Shown one piece after another: positions 46,130 to 54,604 of a stretch of 64,000 bases of DNA (the first letter of the stretch is position 1; each line of letters opens with the position of its first letter). The position numbers were made by a program, and so were the translations under genes. The notes beneath the pieces were generated by a model. That model had not been told where the DNA came from. It ran no database searches and was given only the letters and a program-made list of their open reading frames with translations. Origin of the DNA: Sulfurovum sp. (GTDB lineage: Bacteria > Campylobacterota > Campylobacteria > Campylobacterales > Sulfurovaceae); the NCBI GenBank assembly GCA_027081115.1, contig JALWLD010000112.1, positions 124,001 to 188,000 of the forward strand, read 5' to 3'.

Positions 46130-46751
46130 TCATATACCCTTGACCCCGTATATTTCTTATATCTATTCCCAGTTTTCTTTTGAGTTTGGCAATATTCACC
46201 CGCAATGCATTTGCATTTTGCTGTTCTAAAAAATCCATCAGTATATAACTATCAACTACTTTGTTCTGCTGGGTGATCAATGTATGAAACAGGTTCAGCT
46301 GTACTTCTCCCAGACTGATGATCTTGGAGGATTTTTTAATGATTCTATTCACCGGGTCATATACAATGCTATGAGAACATATTAGTGTATTTGCCTGTCT
46401 ATATTTACTTTTGATCCGTACGATCAGCTCTTCAGGGTCAAAAGGTTTTTTAAGATAATCCTCCGCACCGATCTCAAATCCTTTTGCAATAGAATTAATA
46501 TCAGTCAAAGCTGTAATATAGATGGCTGGAGTTTCATCACCAGCCTCTTTAAGGGAAGAAAGGACATCAAACCCATCAACATCGGGTACATTCACATCCA
46601 AAATATAAAAATCATATTTTGTATTGAAGGTAAGATCAAAAACCTCTGGTCCTCTATGGGCTGTATCAACCCTGTAACCTTCCAGTTCCAAAAAATCTTT
46701 TAAAGAAGCGCAGAGGATCTTGTCATCTTCCAAGAGTAGTATTTTCATCAT
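46116..46751 (-). CDS. OmpR-family response regulator
   Basis: 211 aa with an N-terminal receiver domain (KILLLEDDK, phospho-acceptor Asp in YFILDV-like YILDVNVPD, KKPFDPEEL) and a C-terminal winged-helix DNA-binding domain (KIISLGEVQLNLFHTL, then RVNIAKLKRKLG and IRGQGYMI). Two adjacent ATGs (46751 and 46748) start the receiver; a GTG at 46781 is possible but adds residues not expected in the family. It precedes and overlaps the kinase gene, forming a pair. Confidence 0.85.
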   Translation of the reverse strand: MMKILLLEDDKILCASLKDFLELEGYRVDTAHRGPEVFDLTFNTKYDFYILDVNVPDVDGFDVLSSLKEAGDETPAIYITALTDINSIAKGFEIGAEDYLKKPFDPEELIVRIKSKYRQANTLICSHSIVYDPVNRIIKKSSKIISLGEVQLNLFHTLITQQNKVVDSYILMDFLEQQNANALRVNIAKLKRKLGIDIRNIRGQGYMIENV

Positions 46752-46793
46752 ATGAAAGTATAGTGAATGTACCGTTAGCACAGTATTAGCAGA

Positions 46794-46883
46794 TTATTTC
46801 TTCTTTGGTGACTTCAATACTATAAAAAATACCACTAAAATAATTGCATAAACGACATAATAATATATATTATCACTCTGCAT
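46794..46883 (-). CDS. 29-residue membrane peptide downstream of EIIA
   Basis: A short frame starting 1 nt after the crr stop codon on the same strand. It encodes MQSDNIYYYVVYAIILVVFF and then a short basic tail ending KSPKKK: one hydrophobic helix with a positive C-terminus. GGAAG lies about 8 nt upstream of the ATG, within the end of crr. The composition suits a real single-pass peptide, and the frame fits neatly between crr and the response regulator gene. It could still be chance. Confidence 0.4.
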   Translation of the reverse strand: MQSDNIYYYVVYAIILVVFFIVLKSPKKK

Positions 46884-46884
46884 A

Positions 46885-47355
46885 CTAGATCACTTCCATG
46901 ATTTCATCACCGGCAATGACTACATTGGTATTTTTGTCTATGGCTTCATATTTACTCTCATCTGTGATCAAAATAGGCGTGATGATATCTTTGGCATGCT
47001 CTTTAATGTAGTTTAGATCCACTTTAATAATAGGATCTCCTACTTTTACTTCATCTCCCTCTTGTGCCAGACGTTCAAAACCTTCGCCTTTAAGTGCTAC
47101 CGTCTCCAGCCCGATGTGTACCAATACTTCCAAGTCTTCTTTACTCTTTACCGAATAGGCATGATTGGTTGAAAATATTTTAGTGATCACACCATCAATA
47201 GGAGCTACAAAAGTATCTCCAATAGGTAAAATAGCTACACCGTCTCCCGCCATTCTTTGTGCAAATACTTCGTCATCAACATTTTCCAAAGCTACCAATT
47301 GACCGTCTATTGGAGAATAGACATCTCTCTTTTTACGTTTTAGGAATCCAAACAT
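46885..47355 (-). CDS. crr: PTS EIIA, glucose family
   Basis: 156-aa soluble phosphocarrier. The active histidine is in VLVHIGLETV (about residue 90) and the second conserved histidine in STNHAYSV; PIDGVITKIF and DGVAILP are typical. It passes phosphate from HPr to the EIIB domain of the permease. It lies 1 nt downstream of nagA. Confidence 0.9.
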   Translation of the reverse strand: MFGFLKRKKRDVYSPIDGQLVALENVDDEVFAQRMAGDGVAILPIGDTFVAPIDGVITKIFSTNHAYSVKSKEDLEVLVHIGLETVALKGEGFERLAQEGDEVKVGDPIIKVDLNYIKEHAKDIITPILITDESKYEAIDKNTNVVIAGDEIMEVI

Positions 47356-47356
47356 A

Positions 47357-48487
47357 CTATATTCTCCTGTATTTTACTTCACCAGCAATAATTGTTGATA
47401 TGATACTGAAATCTTCATCAAAGATAACTATATCTGCATCATACCCTTGTTTGAGTACTCCCTTTTTGATCCCCAGTTTCTCAGCAGGTATTTTTGTAAC
47501 TGCATTGATAGCTTCTATGCGTGTCATAGAAGTATGTTTTAACATGGTGTAAAGTGCCTCATTCATCTTCAATACCGAACCTGCCAAGGTACCGTCTTCA
47601 AGTGTTGCTTTACCCTCTTTTACTACTACCTTCTGACCACCAAGGTCATAGCTTCCACACTTCATACATCCTGCCCGCATAGCATCGGTAATCAAAATAA
47701 GCTTCTCTTGTTTTATTTTATGTGTCAATGCCAATAGTGAGGGGTGGGTATGCACAAGGTCTGCAATAATATCACAGCTTACATTTTCTGTATCAAAAAC
47801 AGCACCCACAATACCCGGTTCTCTGTGATGATAAGGAGTCATCGCATTAAAAAGATGTGTAGCATGGTTTACACCCCAGGTAAAACTCTCTTTGCTTTGC
47901 GCATAATTCGCATCTGAGTGTCCAACACTTAATACAATATGCGGGTAGTTTGTTCTCAAGTAACGTATAAACGCTTTGGCACCTTCTACTTCAGGGGCGA
48001 TAGTGATCATTTTAACAGAAGAAATATAATCTTCTATCAGTTCTAAATTTGGTTTTTGTACATACTTTTTATCTTGTGCACCATGTTTGTCAGCATTAAT
48101 AAACGGACCTTCCAAATGTGTACCCAGTATCTTTGCACCTGTCACATTTTGACTGCTGTTTTGAATATTTTGTAAAGCATTGTCAATAGCCTCTGGTGAC
48201 ATGGTCATAGTAGTAGCTAAAAAAGAGGTGGTACCTGTTTGCAGAAGTGTGGTAGAGATGGTTTCCAATGCTTCAAAACTGGCATCCATTACATCTGCAC
48301 CACCTGAGCCATGTATATGCATATCTATGAAACCCGGACTTACATACCTGCCTTTTGCATCAATAACTTCATACTTTGCTATATCGAACGTATCAGAAAT
48401 ATCTATAATATGTTCATTGAAAAAAAGAACTTTACCTTCAATAATATGATTGTCAACAATGAGTTTTGCATTGATAATCGCTTTGAT
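47357..48487 (-). CDS. nagA: N-acetylglucosamine-6-phosphate deacetylase, non-canonical start
   Basis: Removes acetate from GlcNAc-6-phosphate. Metal and catalytic residues are visible: HIHGSGGADVMD, THLEGPFI, SVGHSDANY, NHATHLFNAM and LITDAMRAG. The first ATG in frame (48322) would begin at the HxH motif and delete the N-terminal strands. Upstream the same frame stays open for 55 codons and encodes a NagA-like start (KAIINAKLIVDNHIIEGK ... VSPGFID), but contains no ATG, GTG or TTG before the stop at 48500. AAGGAG at 48493-48498 lies 5 nt before ATC at 48487, giving a 376-aa protein. ATC initiation or a base error at that codon is inferred. Confidence 0.8.
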   Translation of the reverse strand: MKAIINAKLIVDNHIIEGKVLFFNEHIIDISDTFDIAKYEVIDAKGRYVSPGFIDMHIHGSGGADVMDASFEALETISTTLLQTGTTSFLATTMTMSPEAIDNALQNIQNSSQNVTGAKILGTHLEGPFINADKHGAQDKKYVQKPNLELIEDYISSVKMITIAPEVEGAKAFIRYLRTNYPHIVLSVGHSDANYAQSKESFTWGVNHATHLFNAMTPYHHREPGIVGAVFDTENVSCDIIADLVHTHPSLLALTHKIKQEKLILITDAMRAGCMKCGSYDLGGQKVVVKEGKATLEDGTLAGSVLKMNEALYTMLKHTSMTRIEAINAVTKIPAEKLGIKKGVLKQGYDADIVIFDEDFSIISTIIAGEVKYRRI

Positions 48488-48531
48488 TATATCTCCTTTT
48501 TACATAGATATCTTGCGATGGCAATCATACC

Positions 48532-50070
48532 CTACACATTCTTCAGATTTTCCTTGAGTACACGCTTAAGTATTTTTCCTGTGGCATTTTTAGGTAACGC
48601 TTCGATAACATGAATTTGTTTTGGTATTTTATAATTGGCCAATTTTTCACGCATATGCTTTTTAAGCCCTGCTTCATCCAAAGCTTTACACTCTTCTTCA
48701 AGTTCAATGTAAGCCACAGGGATCTCACCACTCTTTTCATCGTAGATACCTATCACTGCTGAGGCTTTGACCCCTTCAAAAATGTCTATCACCTCTTCCA
48801 CTCCACGTGGATAGATGTTGATACCTTTTGAAATAATAAGATCTTTTTTTCTATCAACAATAAATAAAAAGTTCTCATCATCCAGGTAACCCATATCACC
48901 CGTAAGCAACCAGCCATTTACAATGGCCTCTTCTGTCGCTTCGGGACGATTAAGATACCCCATCATGATATTGGGACCTTTTACAATAATATCTCCAATC
49001 TCACCGGTTTTGAGTTCATTCATATCTTTGTCTACGATCTTTACTTCATGCCCGTACATCGCTGCACCCACAGAACCGGCTTTCTGCTTTTTCATAGTGT
49101 TGACACAAACCACCGGGCTGGACTCACTTAAACCATAACCTTCAAGTAGCTTCGCTCTTTTAAATTTCTTAGCCATTGCATCCAAAGTTTTTGGCTGCAG
49201 TGCTGCTGCACCGGAGATAAACGCACGAATATTGTTAAACCACAAAAAATACCAGGGAAGTTTGGCTTTAGCCAAAGCATTATAGACATCGGGAATACCA
49301 AAGAAAAGTGTCACACGTTTCATCAGTGTCTGTTTAAAGACATTTGCAAAAGGTTGTAATGATTTTATAATAACCATAGATCCACCCACATAGAGTGGCA
49401 TGGCAACTCCCACAGTAAAGGTAAAGGTATGAAACATCGGCAAAAAGACAATAACCCTGTCTTTTGATGTAACCTCTATGAGTTGTTTGGAATACTCCAT
49501 GTTGGACAATAGGTTTTGATTGCTCAACATAGCACCTTTGGGTTTACCTGTGGTACCTGAAGTATATATGATTATTGCACAATCATTAAGAGTACGATTT
49601 ACTTGTATAGTATTGTTTTTTCCCAAAGAATTATCAGCAAAAAGGTCATTAAAGGTCTCTAAATTATTATCTGTAACATCACCTTCCCAGATAATATTTT
49701 GACATTTAGTATTTTCATTGACAACTTTTTCGTGTATTTGAGAAGCAACAAGCAGTTTTGCTCCTGAATCATCTAAAATATAGTCCAACTCTTCAGACTT
49801 TAAAAAAGTATTAACAGGTACAGAAATTGCACCTATTTTAGAGACTGCAAAAACAGTATAGATGAATTCGGGAGAATTTCGTAAAAAGAGAGCAACTCTA
49901 TCGCCCTCTTGTATACCTTTTTGGCTTAAGAAAGCAGCAAGTTTATCTACCTTTTCCAAGATCTCAGCATATCTGATCTTCTCATTACCAACAAAAAGCG
50001 CCACCTTACGTTTACGCTTTTTAGCCTGATAAGAAATGATCTCGTATAAAGTAGTAAACTGTTCTGCCAT
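48532..50070 (-). CDS. AMP-forming acyl-CoA synthetase
   Basis: 512-aa member of the acyl-adenylate family. The ATP motif is IIYTSGTTGKPKGAML, followed by EGYGLSESSPVV, the hinge TGDMGYLDDENFLFIVDRKK and the catalytic lysine in LPKNATGKILKR. It activates a fatty or other carboxylic acid as the CoA thioester. The upstream FadL porin suggests a long-chain substrate. The start at ATG 50070 lies 1 nt after the fadL stop; a GTG at 50091 is an alternative. Confidence 0.8.
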   Translation of the reverse strand: MAEQFTTLYEIISYQAKKRKRKVALFVGNEKIRYAEILEKVDKLAAFLSQKGIQEGDRVALFLRNSPEFIYTVFAVSKIGAISVPVNTFLKSEELDYILDDSGAKLLVASQIHEKVVNENTKCQNIIWEGDVTDNNLETFNDLFADNSLGKNNTIQVNRTLNDCAIIIYTSGTTGKPKGAMLSNQNLLSNMEYSKQLIEVTSKDRVIVFLPMFHTFTFTVGVAMPLYVGGSMVIIKSLQPFANVFKQTLMKRVTLFFGIPDVYNALAKAKLPWYFLWFNNIRAFISGAAALQPKTLDAMAKKFKRAKLLEGYGLSESSPVVCVNTMKKQKAGSVGAAMYGHEVKIVDKDMNELKTGEIGDIIVKGPNIMMGYLNRPEATEEAIVNGWLLTGDMGYLDDENFLFIVDRKKDLIISKGINIYPRGVEEVIDIFEGVKASAVIGIYDEKSGEIPVAYIELEEECKALDEAGLKKHMREKLANYKIPKQIHVIEALPKNATGKILKRVLKENLKNV

Positions 50071-50071
50071 C

Positions 50072-51322
50072 TTAGAACTCGTAAGATGCACCGATCGTTG
50101 TCAAGTATGCACCACCACCAGAGAAACTACCACCGCTATAAAGTAGTGAAGTCGGATCATTATATGTACCTGCTGTTACAGTAACTGGATCCTTACTGTC
50201 ATATAAGAACGCTGCACCCCATGAAAGCGCTTCTGTTTGCTGATAACGGAATCCCATAGAGAAGATTTTTGCATCAGAATCCGGCAATTCAAATCCAATA
50301 TATTCTACTGGAACTGGTGTTTCGTCGATTGCAAAACCCATCATCATAGTAATCTTGTCAAGTACAACTGTTGCACCAATTCTAAAGGTATTTGTATCTT
50401 CCCAGTTTTTCGCAATAGGCGTACCAAAAACAGACTGAAGTACTGGGTTTATTGTACTGTCATAGCCAAACTCTAATGTTTCATATGCAGACCAGTATGT
50501 TCTCTCATACACTAATTCTAGTGTAAATGTATTGTTCCATGTTTTTGAAACAGCTAAATTCAGTGCAGCCGGAAGAGGTACAGAGACACTTGCATCACCA
50601 CTGTATGTAAGACCAAAGCCAGTAAGATCAGCTGTTCCTTCTTCATCTAAATCTATCTTTGAACGATATGTAGCAGCCATAATAATATCATCTGTAGGTT
50701 TATATGTTATCGCAAGGTTATATCCAAACTCAACAGTATCACCGTCCATATCTCTGGAAACACTTGGTATAGCACCACCTGTTGCAGCTGATGCAGCAGA
50801 AGAATCACTTTTTACAACACCTTTACTATATACCAATCTCAATCCACCACCAATACTTAAATTATCCATTACTTTATATGAAATTGTGGGGTTCAACTCT
50901 ATGTTTTCAAGTGTGAACTCTTCTGCATACGCTTTTTGAAATGGTGTTTCCCATCTTTTTGTCAAGCCTGCCGGTGCAGTCAAAGAGACACCCCATCTAA
51001 AATCGCCCATTGGAGCAGATACATAATGCATATTAGGAATTAAAATATTCTCTTTTTCTGATTGACCAGAAGCAGATCCTAAAGAGTATGTATTTGAAGG
51101 AAGATGTGCCAAAGTCACTGCGCCTTCTATGTACTGTTTTTCACCCATAAATACCATATTTGCCGGGTTGAAATATGATGTATCTGCACCTGTAGTGTGT
51201 GCTACATAAGCTGCACCTAATGCCATAGAATTAAGTGATTGCTCCGGAATTTTATATCCTCCTGCCATAACGACTGAAGATGCGATAGCACTCAGTGCTA
51301 AACCTTTTACGATTGTTTTCAT
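50072..51322 (-). CDS. FadL/TodX-type outer membrane transport protein
   Basis: 416-aa beta-barrel with a signal peptide (to about residue 21). The plug domain shows the NPA motif as DTSYFNPANMVF near residue 55, and the C-terminus ends in the aromatic residue expected of barrel proteins (GASYEF). Family members pass hydrophobic substrates such as fatty acids or alkyl aromatics through the outer membrane. It is the first gene of a pair with the acyl-CoA synthetase. Confidence 0.82.
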   Translation of the reverse strand: MKTIVKGLALSAIASSVVMAGGYKIPEQSLNSMALGAAYVAHTTGADTSYFNPANMVFMGEKQYIEGAVTLAHLPSNTYSLGSASGQSEKENILIPNMHYVSAPMGDFRWGVSLTAPAGLTKRWETPFQKAYAEEFTLENIELNPTISYKVMDNLSIGGGLRLVYSKGVVKSDSSAASAATGGAIPSVSRDMDGDTVEFGYNLAITYKPTDDIIMAATYRSKIDLDEEGTADLTGFGLTYSGDASVSVPLPAALNLAVSKTWNNTFTLELVYERTYWSAYETLEFGYDSTINPVLQSVFGTPIAKNWEDTNTFRIGATVVLDKITMMMGFAIDETPVPVEYIGFELPDSDAKIFSMGFRYQQTEALSWGAAFLYDSKDPVTVTAGTYNDPTSLLYSGGSFSGGGAYLTTIGASYEF

Positions 51323-51363
51323 GATTTTCTCCTTGTTTTTTTAAAAAGTCCTTGTCATTTGAA

Positions 51364-51397
51364 CTTGATCTAGATGCCCACTGGCATCTAGATCAAG
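51364..51397. terminator. Strong hairpin downstream of nfo
   Basis: Perfect 15-bp stem (51364-51378 with 51383-51397) and a CACT loop, 15 bp after the nfo stop and about 40 bp before fadL on the same strand. No U-run follows, so it may be a terminator, an mRNA-end protector or an operator. Confidence 0.5.
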
Positions 51398-51411
51398 CCC
51401 AAGTACAATAT

Positions 51412-52302
51412 TTATGCCTCTATAAGCGCATACAGCTCTTGAATCTCTTTTGCCCAGATACTTTCATCTATGGTTTCCAGTACCAAAGGGATGTCATCCA
51501 TGCGTGAATCATTCATAATGAATTTAAAAGCATCCCAACCTATCTCTCCTTGACCTAAAGAGTGGTGTCTGTCCACTCTAGAACCCAGTTTAGGTTTGGA
51601 ATCGTTAATATGCATACCCATAAGGTACTCTCTACCTACGATCTTGTCAAAACTCTCCCAGGTTAAGTCATACGCTTCTCGAGTGCGAATGTCATATCCC
51701 GCTGTAAACATATGACAGGTATCTATACAGACACCTACACGGCTTTTATTTTCTACCTTATCAATAATATGAGCCAGATGTTCAAATTTGTAACCAAGGT
51801 TGGAACCTTGTCCCGCAGTATTTTCTATGACCAGTTTTACATCTGAATCTTTTGTTGCATCTATAGCTCTGTTAAGTGATTCTGCTATGACATCCAGACA
51901 TCCTAGCTCTGCCTGCATCAGCTTATCCATATACTCCGGGTCTTTTTTAGGGATTTTCACCAAGTGGGAACCAGGATGAAAATTCAATCTGTCAAGTCCT
52001 AAAATACGGCACCGCTCCAATTCATCTACAAAAGCATCTCTTGATTTTTCAAGTTTTTCCACTTCAGGATGTCCCAGGTTTATGAGGTAAGAATCATGTG
52101 GAAGCACATGTTTTGGAAGAATACCTGAGGCTTCAAGGTTTTTATGAAAAGCATCTATGGTTTTTGTCTCAAGCGGCTTAGCTACCCATTGCCTCTGGTT
52201 TTTTGTAAACAAGGCAAAGGCTTTTGCTCCAATTGCCATAGCATTGAGCGGTGCATTGTCAACACCACCACTCGCAGAAACATGTGCCCCGACAAATTTC
52301 AT
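51412..52302 (-). CDS. nfo: Endonuclease IV
   Basis: 296-aa AP endonuclease with the TIM-barrel fold and three zinc sites. Signature residues appear in [45 protein letters not shown] and [10 protein letters not shown]. It repairs abasic and oxidised sites in DNA. It appears to be transcribed alone. Confidence 0.95.
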   Translation of the reverse strand: MKFVGAHVSASGGVDNAPLNAMAIGAKAFALFTKNQRQWVAKPLETKTIDAFHKNLEASGILPKHVLPHDSYLINLGHPEVEKLEKSRDAFVDELERCRILGLDRLNFHPGSHLVKIPKKDPEYMDKLMQAELGCLDVIAESLNRAIDATKDSDVKLVIENTAGQGSNLGYKFEHLAHIIDKVENKSRVGVCIDTCHMFTAGYDIRTREAYDLTWESFDKIVGREYLMGMHINDSKPKLGSRVDRHHSLGQGEIGWDAFKFIMNDSRMDDIPLVLETIDESIWAKEIQELYALIEA

Positions 52303-52318
52303 AAACTTCCCTCTTCCT

Positions 52319-52804
52319 TTACTGTTTCTTCACTTTTATAAGTATGTGATTGATTGTATCACGAAAAACAATACCATTATTTAAAACAGTATATTCTATA
52401 TTATATTTATTTTGACTTATAATTTTTTGTGTAAAGCCGTTACGAACCTTCTTAAGATGTAAACTATTATAGATTGGATTACCTCTAAAGATATTCTGAA
52501 GTATCTCTTCTGGATATGCTTCAGAAAGTACTTTTTCATTAAAAGCTTTGCCTGACATACATGAAAAAAGACTCATACACACGGTATCTTGCTTGATGAT
52601 CAAAGACATCAGTGCCTGTCCTGAACCGTAAATTTCTACTTTAATCTCTGTATTGTTTTCATACACAAATCCCATATCGGCATACTTGAAGGTAGGTGTT
52701 TTAAAGACAATAAGTGCACTGTTCTCTTTCTTGTACTGTGGGGCTCCACAGGCCGCAAAAAAAAGAGTCAAACCCATGAGGGCAATAATGATTTTACGAT
52801 TCAT
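52319..52804 (-). CDS. Lipoprotein, unknown function
   Basis: 161 aa starting [19 protein letters not shown], with the lipidated cysteine at residue 19. The mature part contains [20 protein letters not shown] and two cysteines in [12 protein letters not shown] recognise only a general resemblance to small lipoproteins of this phylum. It lies 16 bp upstream of nfo on the same strand. Confidence 0.65.
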   Translation of the reverse strand: MNRKIIIALMGLTLFFAACGAPQYKKENSALIVFKTPTFKYADMGFVYENNTEIKVEIYGSGQALMSLIIKQDTVCMSLFSCMSGKAFNEKVLSEAYPEEILQNIFRGNPIYNSLHLKKVRNGFTQKIISQNKYNIEYTVLNNGIVFRDTINHILIKVKKQ

Positions 52805-52869
52805 TGTAGACTCACTTTATTTTTTAGTAAATTATACCCTCTTTAAGAGTAAATTAAGCACCCTGTCAC

Positions 52870-52875
52870 TATAAT
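52870..52875 (+). promoter_or_regulatory. Predicted -10 element for tRNA-Glu
   Basis: TATAAT 20 bp before the first tRNA-Glu. A start near 52882 leaves a short leader for RNase P to remove. Confidence 0.55.
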
Positions 52876-52895
52876 TTCGTCCACAAGTTGTGAAT

Positions 52896-52970
52896 GGCCC
52901 CATCGTCTAGCGGTTAGGATCCATGGTTTTCATCCATGTTACCGGAGTTCGAGTCTCCGTGGGGTCACCA
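52896..52970 (+). tRNA. tRNA-Glu, anticodon TTC, copy 1
   Basis: 75-nt cloverleaf with encoded CCA. Anticodon stem CATGG/CCATG closes loop TTTTCAT, giving TTC. Acceptor GGCCCCA pairs with TGGGGTC. Confidence 0.96.
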
Positions 52971-53002
52971 TTTGTACCTTGTAAACTTTTTAAAATTTTG
53001 TT

Positions 53003-53077
53003 GGCCCCATCGTCTAGCGGTTAGGATCCATGGTTTTCATCCATGTTACCGGAGTTCGAGTCTCCGTGGGGTCACCA
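53003..53077 (+). tRNA. tRNA-Glu, anticodon TTC, copy 2
   Basis: Identical in sequence to the copy at 52896 and separated by 32 bp, so probably one transcript and a recent duplication or gene conversion. Confidence 0.96.
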
Positions 53078-53130
53078 ACAAAACAATATCTCCCATCTTT
53101 TTTTATTATTTAGGTATTAATCTGTAACTT

Positions 53131-53535
53131 TTATTTCTTTTTTATCTCAATACTGTTTTTTGTTTTAACAGAGCTTTTTCGATTCTCAAATTTTTCCAAC
53201 TCTTTTTGATGCTTGGCTTTGAGATCTTTTTGTAAACGTTCATACTCTTTGGCTTTCAGTTCAGAAAGTTCTCTTTCAACCTGGTCAATATAGGCATTCA
53301 GCTCATTGATCTGATCCATATAATTTTGACAATTGTTGACAACAGTAGTACTGTAATAGTTGTCTTGATAAACAACACCGGGATTTACAACAACAGGTAC
53401 ATGTGGTGGGCGTACTATTGGATATTCTGGTTTTTCAATAGGCAAAGGGGGTCTAGGAATAGTCTGTTGCATTGTCACTTCAGCAAAAAGTATAGAGGTA
53501 TATAGAGTAAGAAGTATGATCAAAAAAAATCGCAT
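53131..53535 (-). CDS. Small exported coiled-coil protein
   Basis: 134 aa with a signal peptide (about 1-18, MRFFLIILLTLYTSILFAE), a proline-rich segment (PRPPLPIEKPEYPIVRPPHV) and a C-terminal coiled coil from about residue 70 with many Lys and Glu. Probably periplasmic; family unknown. Confidence 0.6.
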   Translation of the reverse strand: MRFFLIILLTLYTSILFAEVTMQQTIPRPPLPIEKPEYPIVRPPHVPVVVNPGVVYQDNYYSTTVVNNCQNYMDQINELNAYIDQVERELSELKAKEYERLQKDLKAKHQKELEKFENRKSSVKTKNSIEIKKK

Positions 53536-54148
53536 AGAGTCTCTCCTTGGAAAGTAAGTATTGATTTAAGAAAGTATAACATAGATAGTAAGAACTGTAT
53601 TGGGTTTCTATCTCATATAACATTGACACAATAGTCTATAGTGATTTTTTAAAAAGTGGGACTTGCATTAATGCTTAAGTGGTGAAGATTTTAAAATTAT
53701 TGGTGGAGCATAACTCCACCTAACTATTACAATAGGTAACGTTATTACAGTTCATAATTAAATTCTAGTCATTAAATAACTACTTAAATGACTACTAATG
53801 TGTAAAAGTAAGGGAGGTCTTATTTAAGGGTATAGCTCTTACATTAAATATTTTATTTCTTTATTTTCCAATGGATTTTTTATGGATTTTTTCACATGAT
53901 CTACTGTCTAATTTGTGTAAAGTTTTTCTTGCGTTCATTCTTGTGTTCATTTGTTCATCGGACAACACGTTCAAAGCCGTGTATATCTTTATTTACGCGT
54001 GAATTAAGTGTTCACTTTACCCTGCAAGTTCCGAGTGTGCCTTTAATACACTATTCACTTTGTTGGGAGTTGCATTTTCTAAAGTAACGCCCACTACATC
54101 ATCTTTTTGGGGTTGCGTTTACTGTTCCTTTTTGTATAACTACACTCT
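53536..54148. other. Gene-free left boundary of the integrated element
   Basis: 613 bp without a credible gene. It contains the left attachment repeat (53700-53714), an adjacent 7-bp hairpin (53702-53720), clustered GTTCAT words at 53933, 53945 and 53953 and two TTCACTTT words at 54011 and 54054. The repeated words could be binding sites of the element's replication protein, but they are short. Confidence 0.4.
53700..53714. repeat. Left attachment repeat of the tRNA-Ala element
   Basis: TTGGTGGAGCATAAC, identical to the 3' end of tRNA-Ala at 58292-58306 and in the same orientation. Confidence 0.8.
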
Positions 54149-54472
54149 CTATTGTTTCGATGCCACAGGTCTTACGGCTGTTCTCTTGCTGTTCCCTTTT
54201 ATTCTGTCTTTATGTGCTTTAAATACATCATCAGGCATTGACAGTATAAAAAAAGTTTCTCTTTCTATCTTCTCGTATTCGGCTCTTTCAATCTGTCGTT
54301 TGGTGATGCTTCTTTTTTGTGTTGGTTTTGTCCATGTACCGTTTTTTCGGCTGTATGAAACCCTGCATAAATTGTGCATCATGTCGCAGATCAAATCAAT
54401 GTCATCATCTAACTTTGCACTCAATTCATAAAATTCTGTAAAAATTTGGTTTCGTTTGTGGGATAACATCAT
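54149..54472 (-). CDS. Element-encoded protein, unknown
   Basis: 107 aa, basic and helical (DLICDMMHNLCRVSYSRKNG, KRQIERAEYEKIERE). No family recognised. It is the last gene of the element before the left attachment site. An overlapping plus-strand frame is judged less likely because all neighbours run on the minus strand. Confidence 0.45.
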   Translation of the reverse strand: MMLSHKRNQIFTEFYELSAKLDDDIDLICDMMHNLCRVSYSRKNGTWTKPTQKRSITKRQIERAEYEKIERETFFILSMPDDVFKAHKDRIKGNSKRTAVRPVASKQ

Positions 54473-54536
54473 TACACCATTACCTCGTTAGTTTATGGTT
54501 GTTTGTTCACTTCCTTTCTACTTTTAAAAGTGAATT

Positions 54537-54575
54537 ATAAGCAAAGTGCGATACTGACGCTCTCACCGTGCTTAT
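54537..54575. other. Candidate replication-origin hairpin
   Basis: ATAAGCA and TGCTTAT (7 bp) enclose 25 nt that can form inner GTG/CAC and GCG/CGC pairs. It lies 30 bp beyond the stop of the Rep-like gene. A palindrome by a Rep gene suggests a rolling-circle origin, but no nick motif can be proved. Confidence 0.25.
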
Positions 54576-54604
54576 TTGAGGTTTTGTGTAAAATTCTTTG
54601 CCTA

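Noticed and set aside
48180-48613. Plus-strand frames of 89 and 100 codons over the nagA start
   Set aside because: They are antisense to the clearly conserved nagA N-terminus and have no matching features.
52896-53077. Two near-identical repeats read as a CRISPR or satellite repeat
   Set aside because: Both units fold as complete tRNA-Glu genes with CCA; there are only two copies and no spacer pattern.
53896-54431. Plus-strand frames of 63 and 123 codons at the left end of the element
   Set aside because: They have no ribosome site or recognisable protein, overlap the 107-aa minus-strand gene and run against the element's gene direction.
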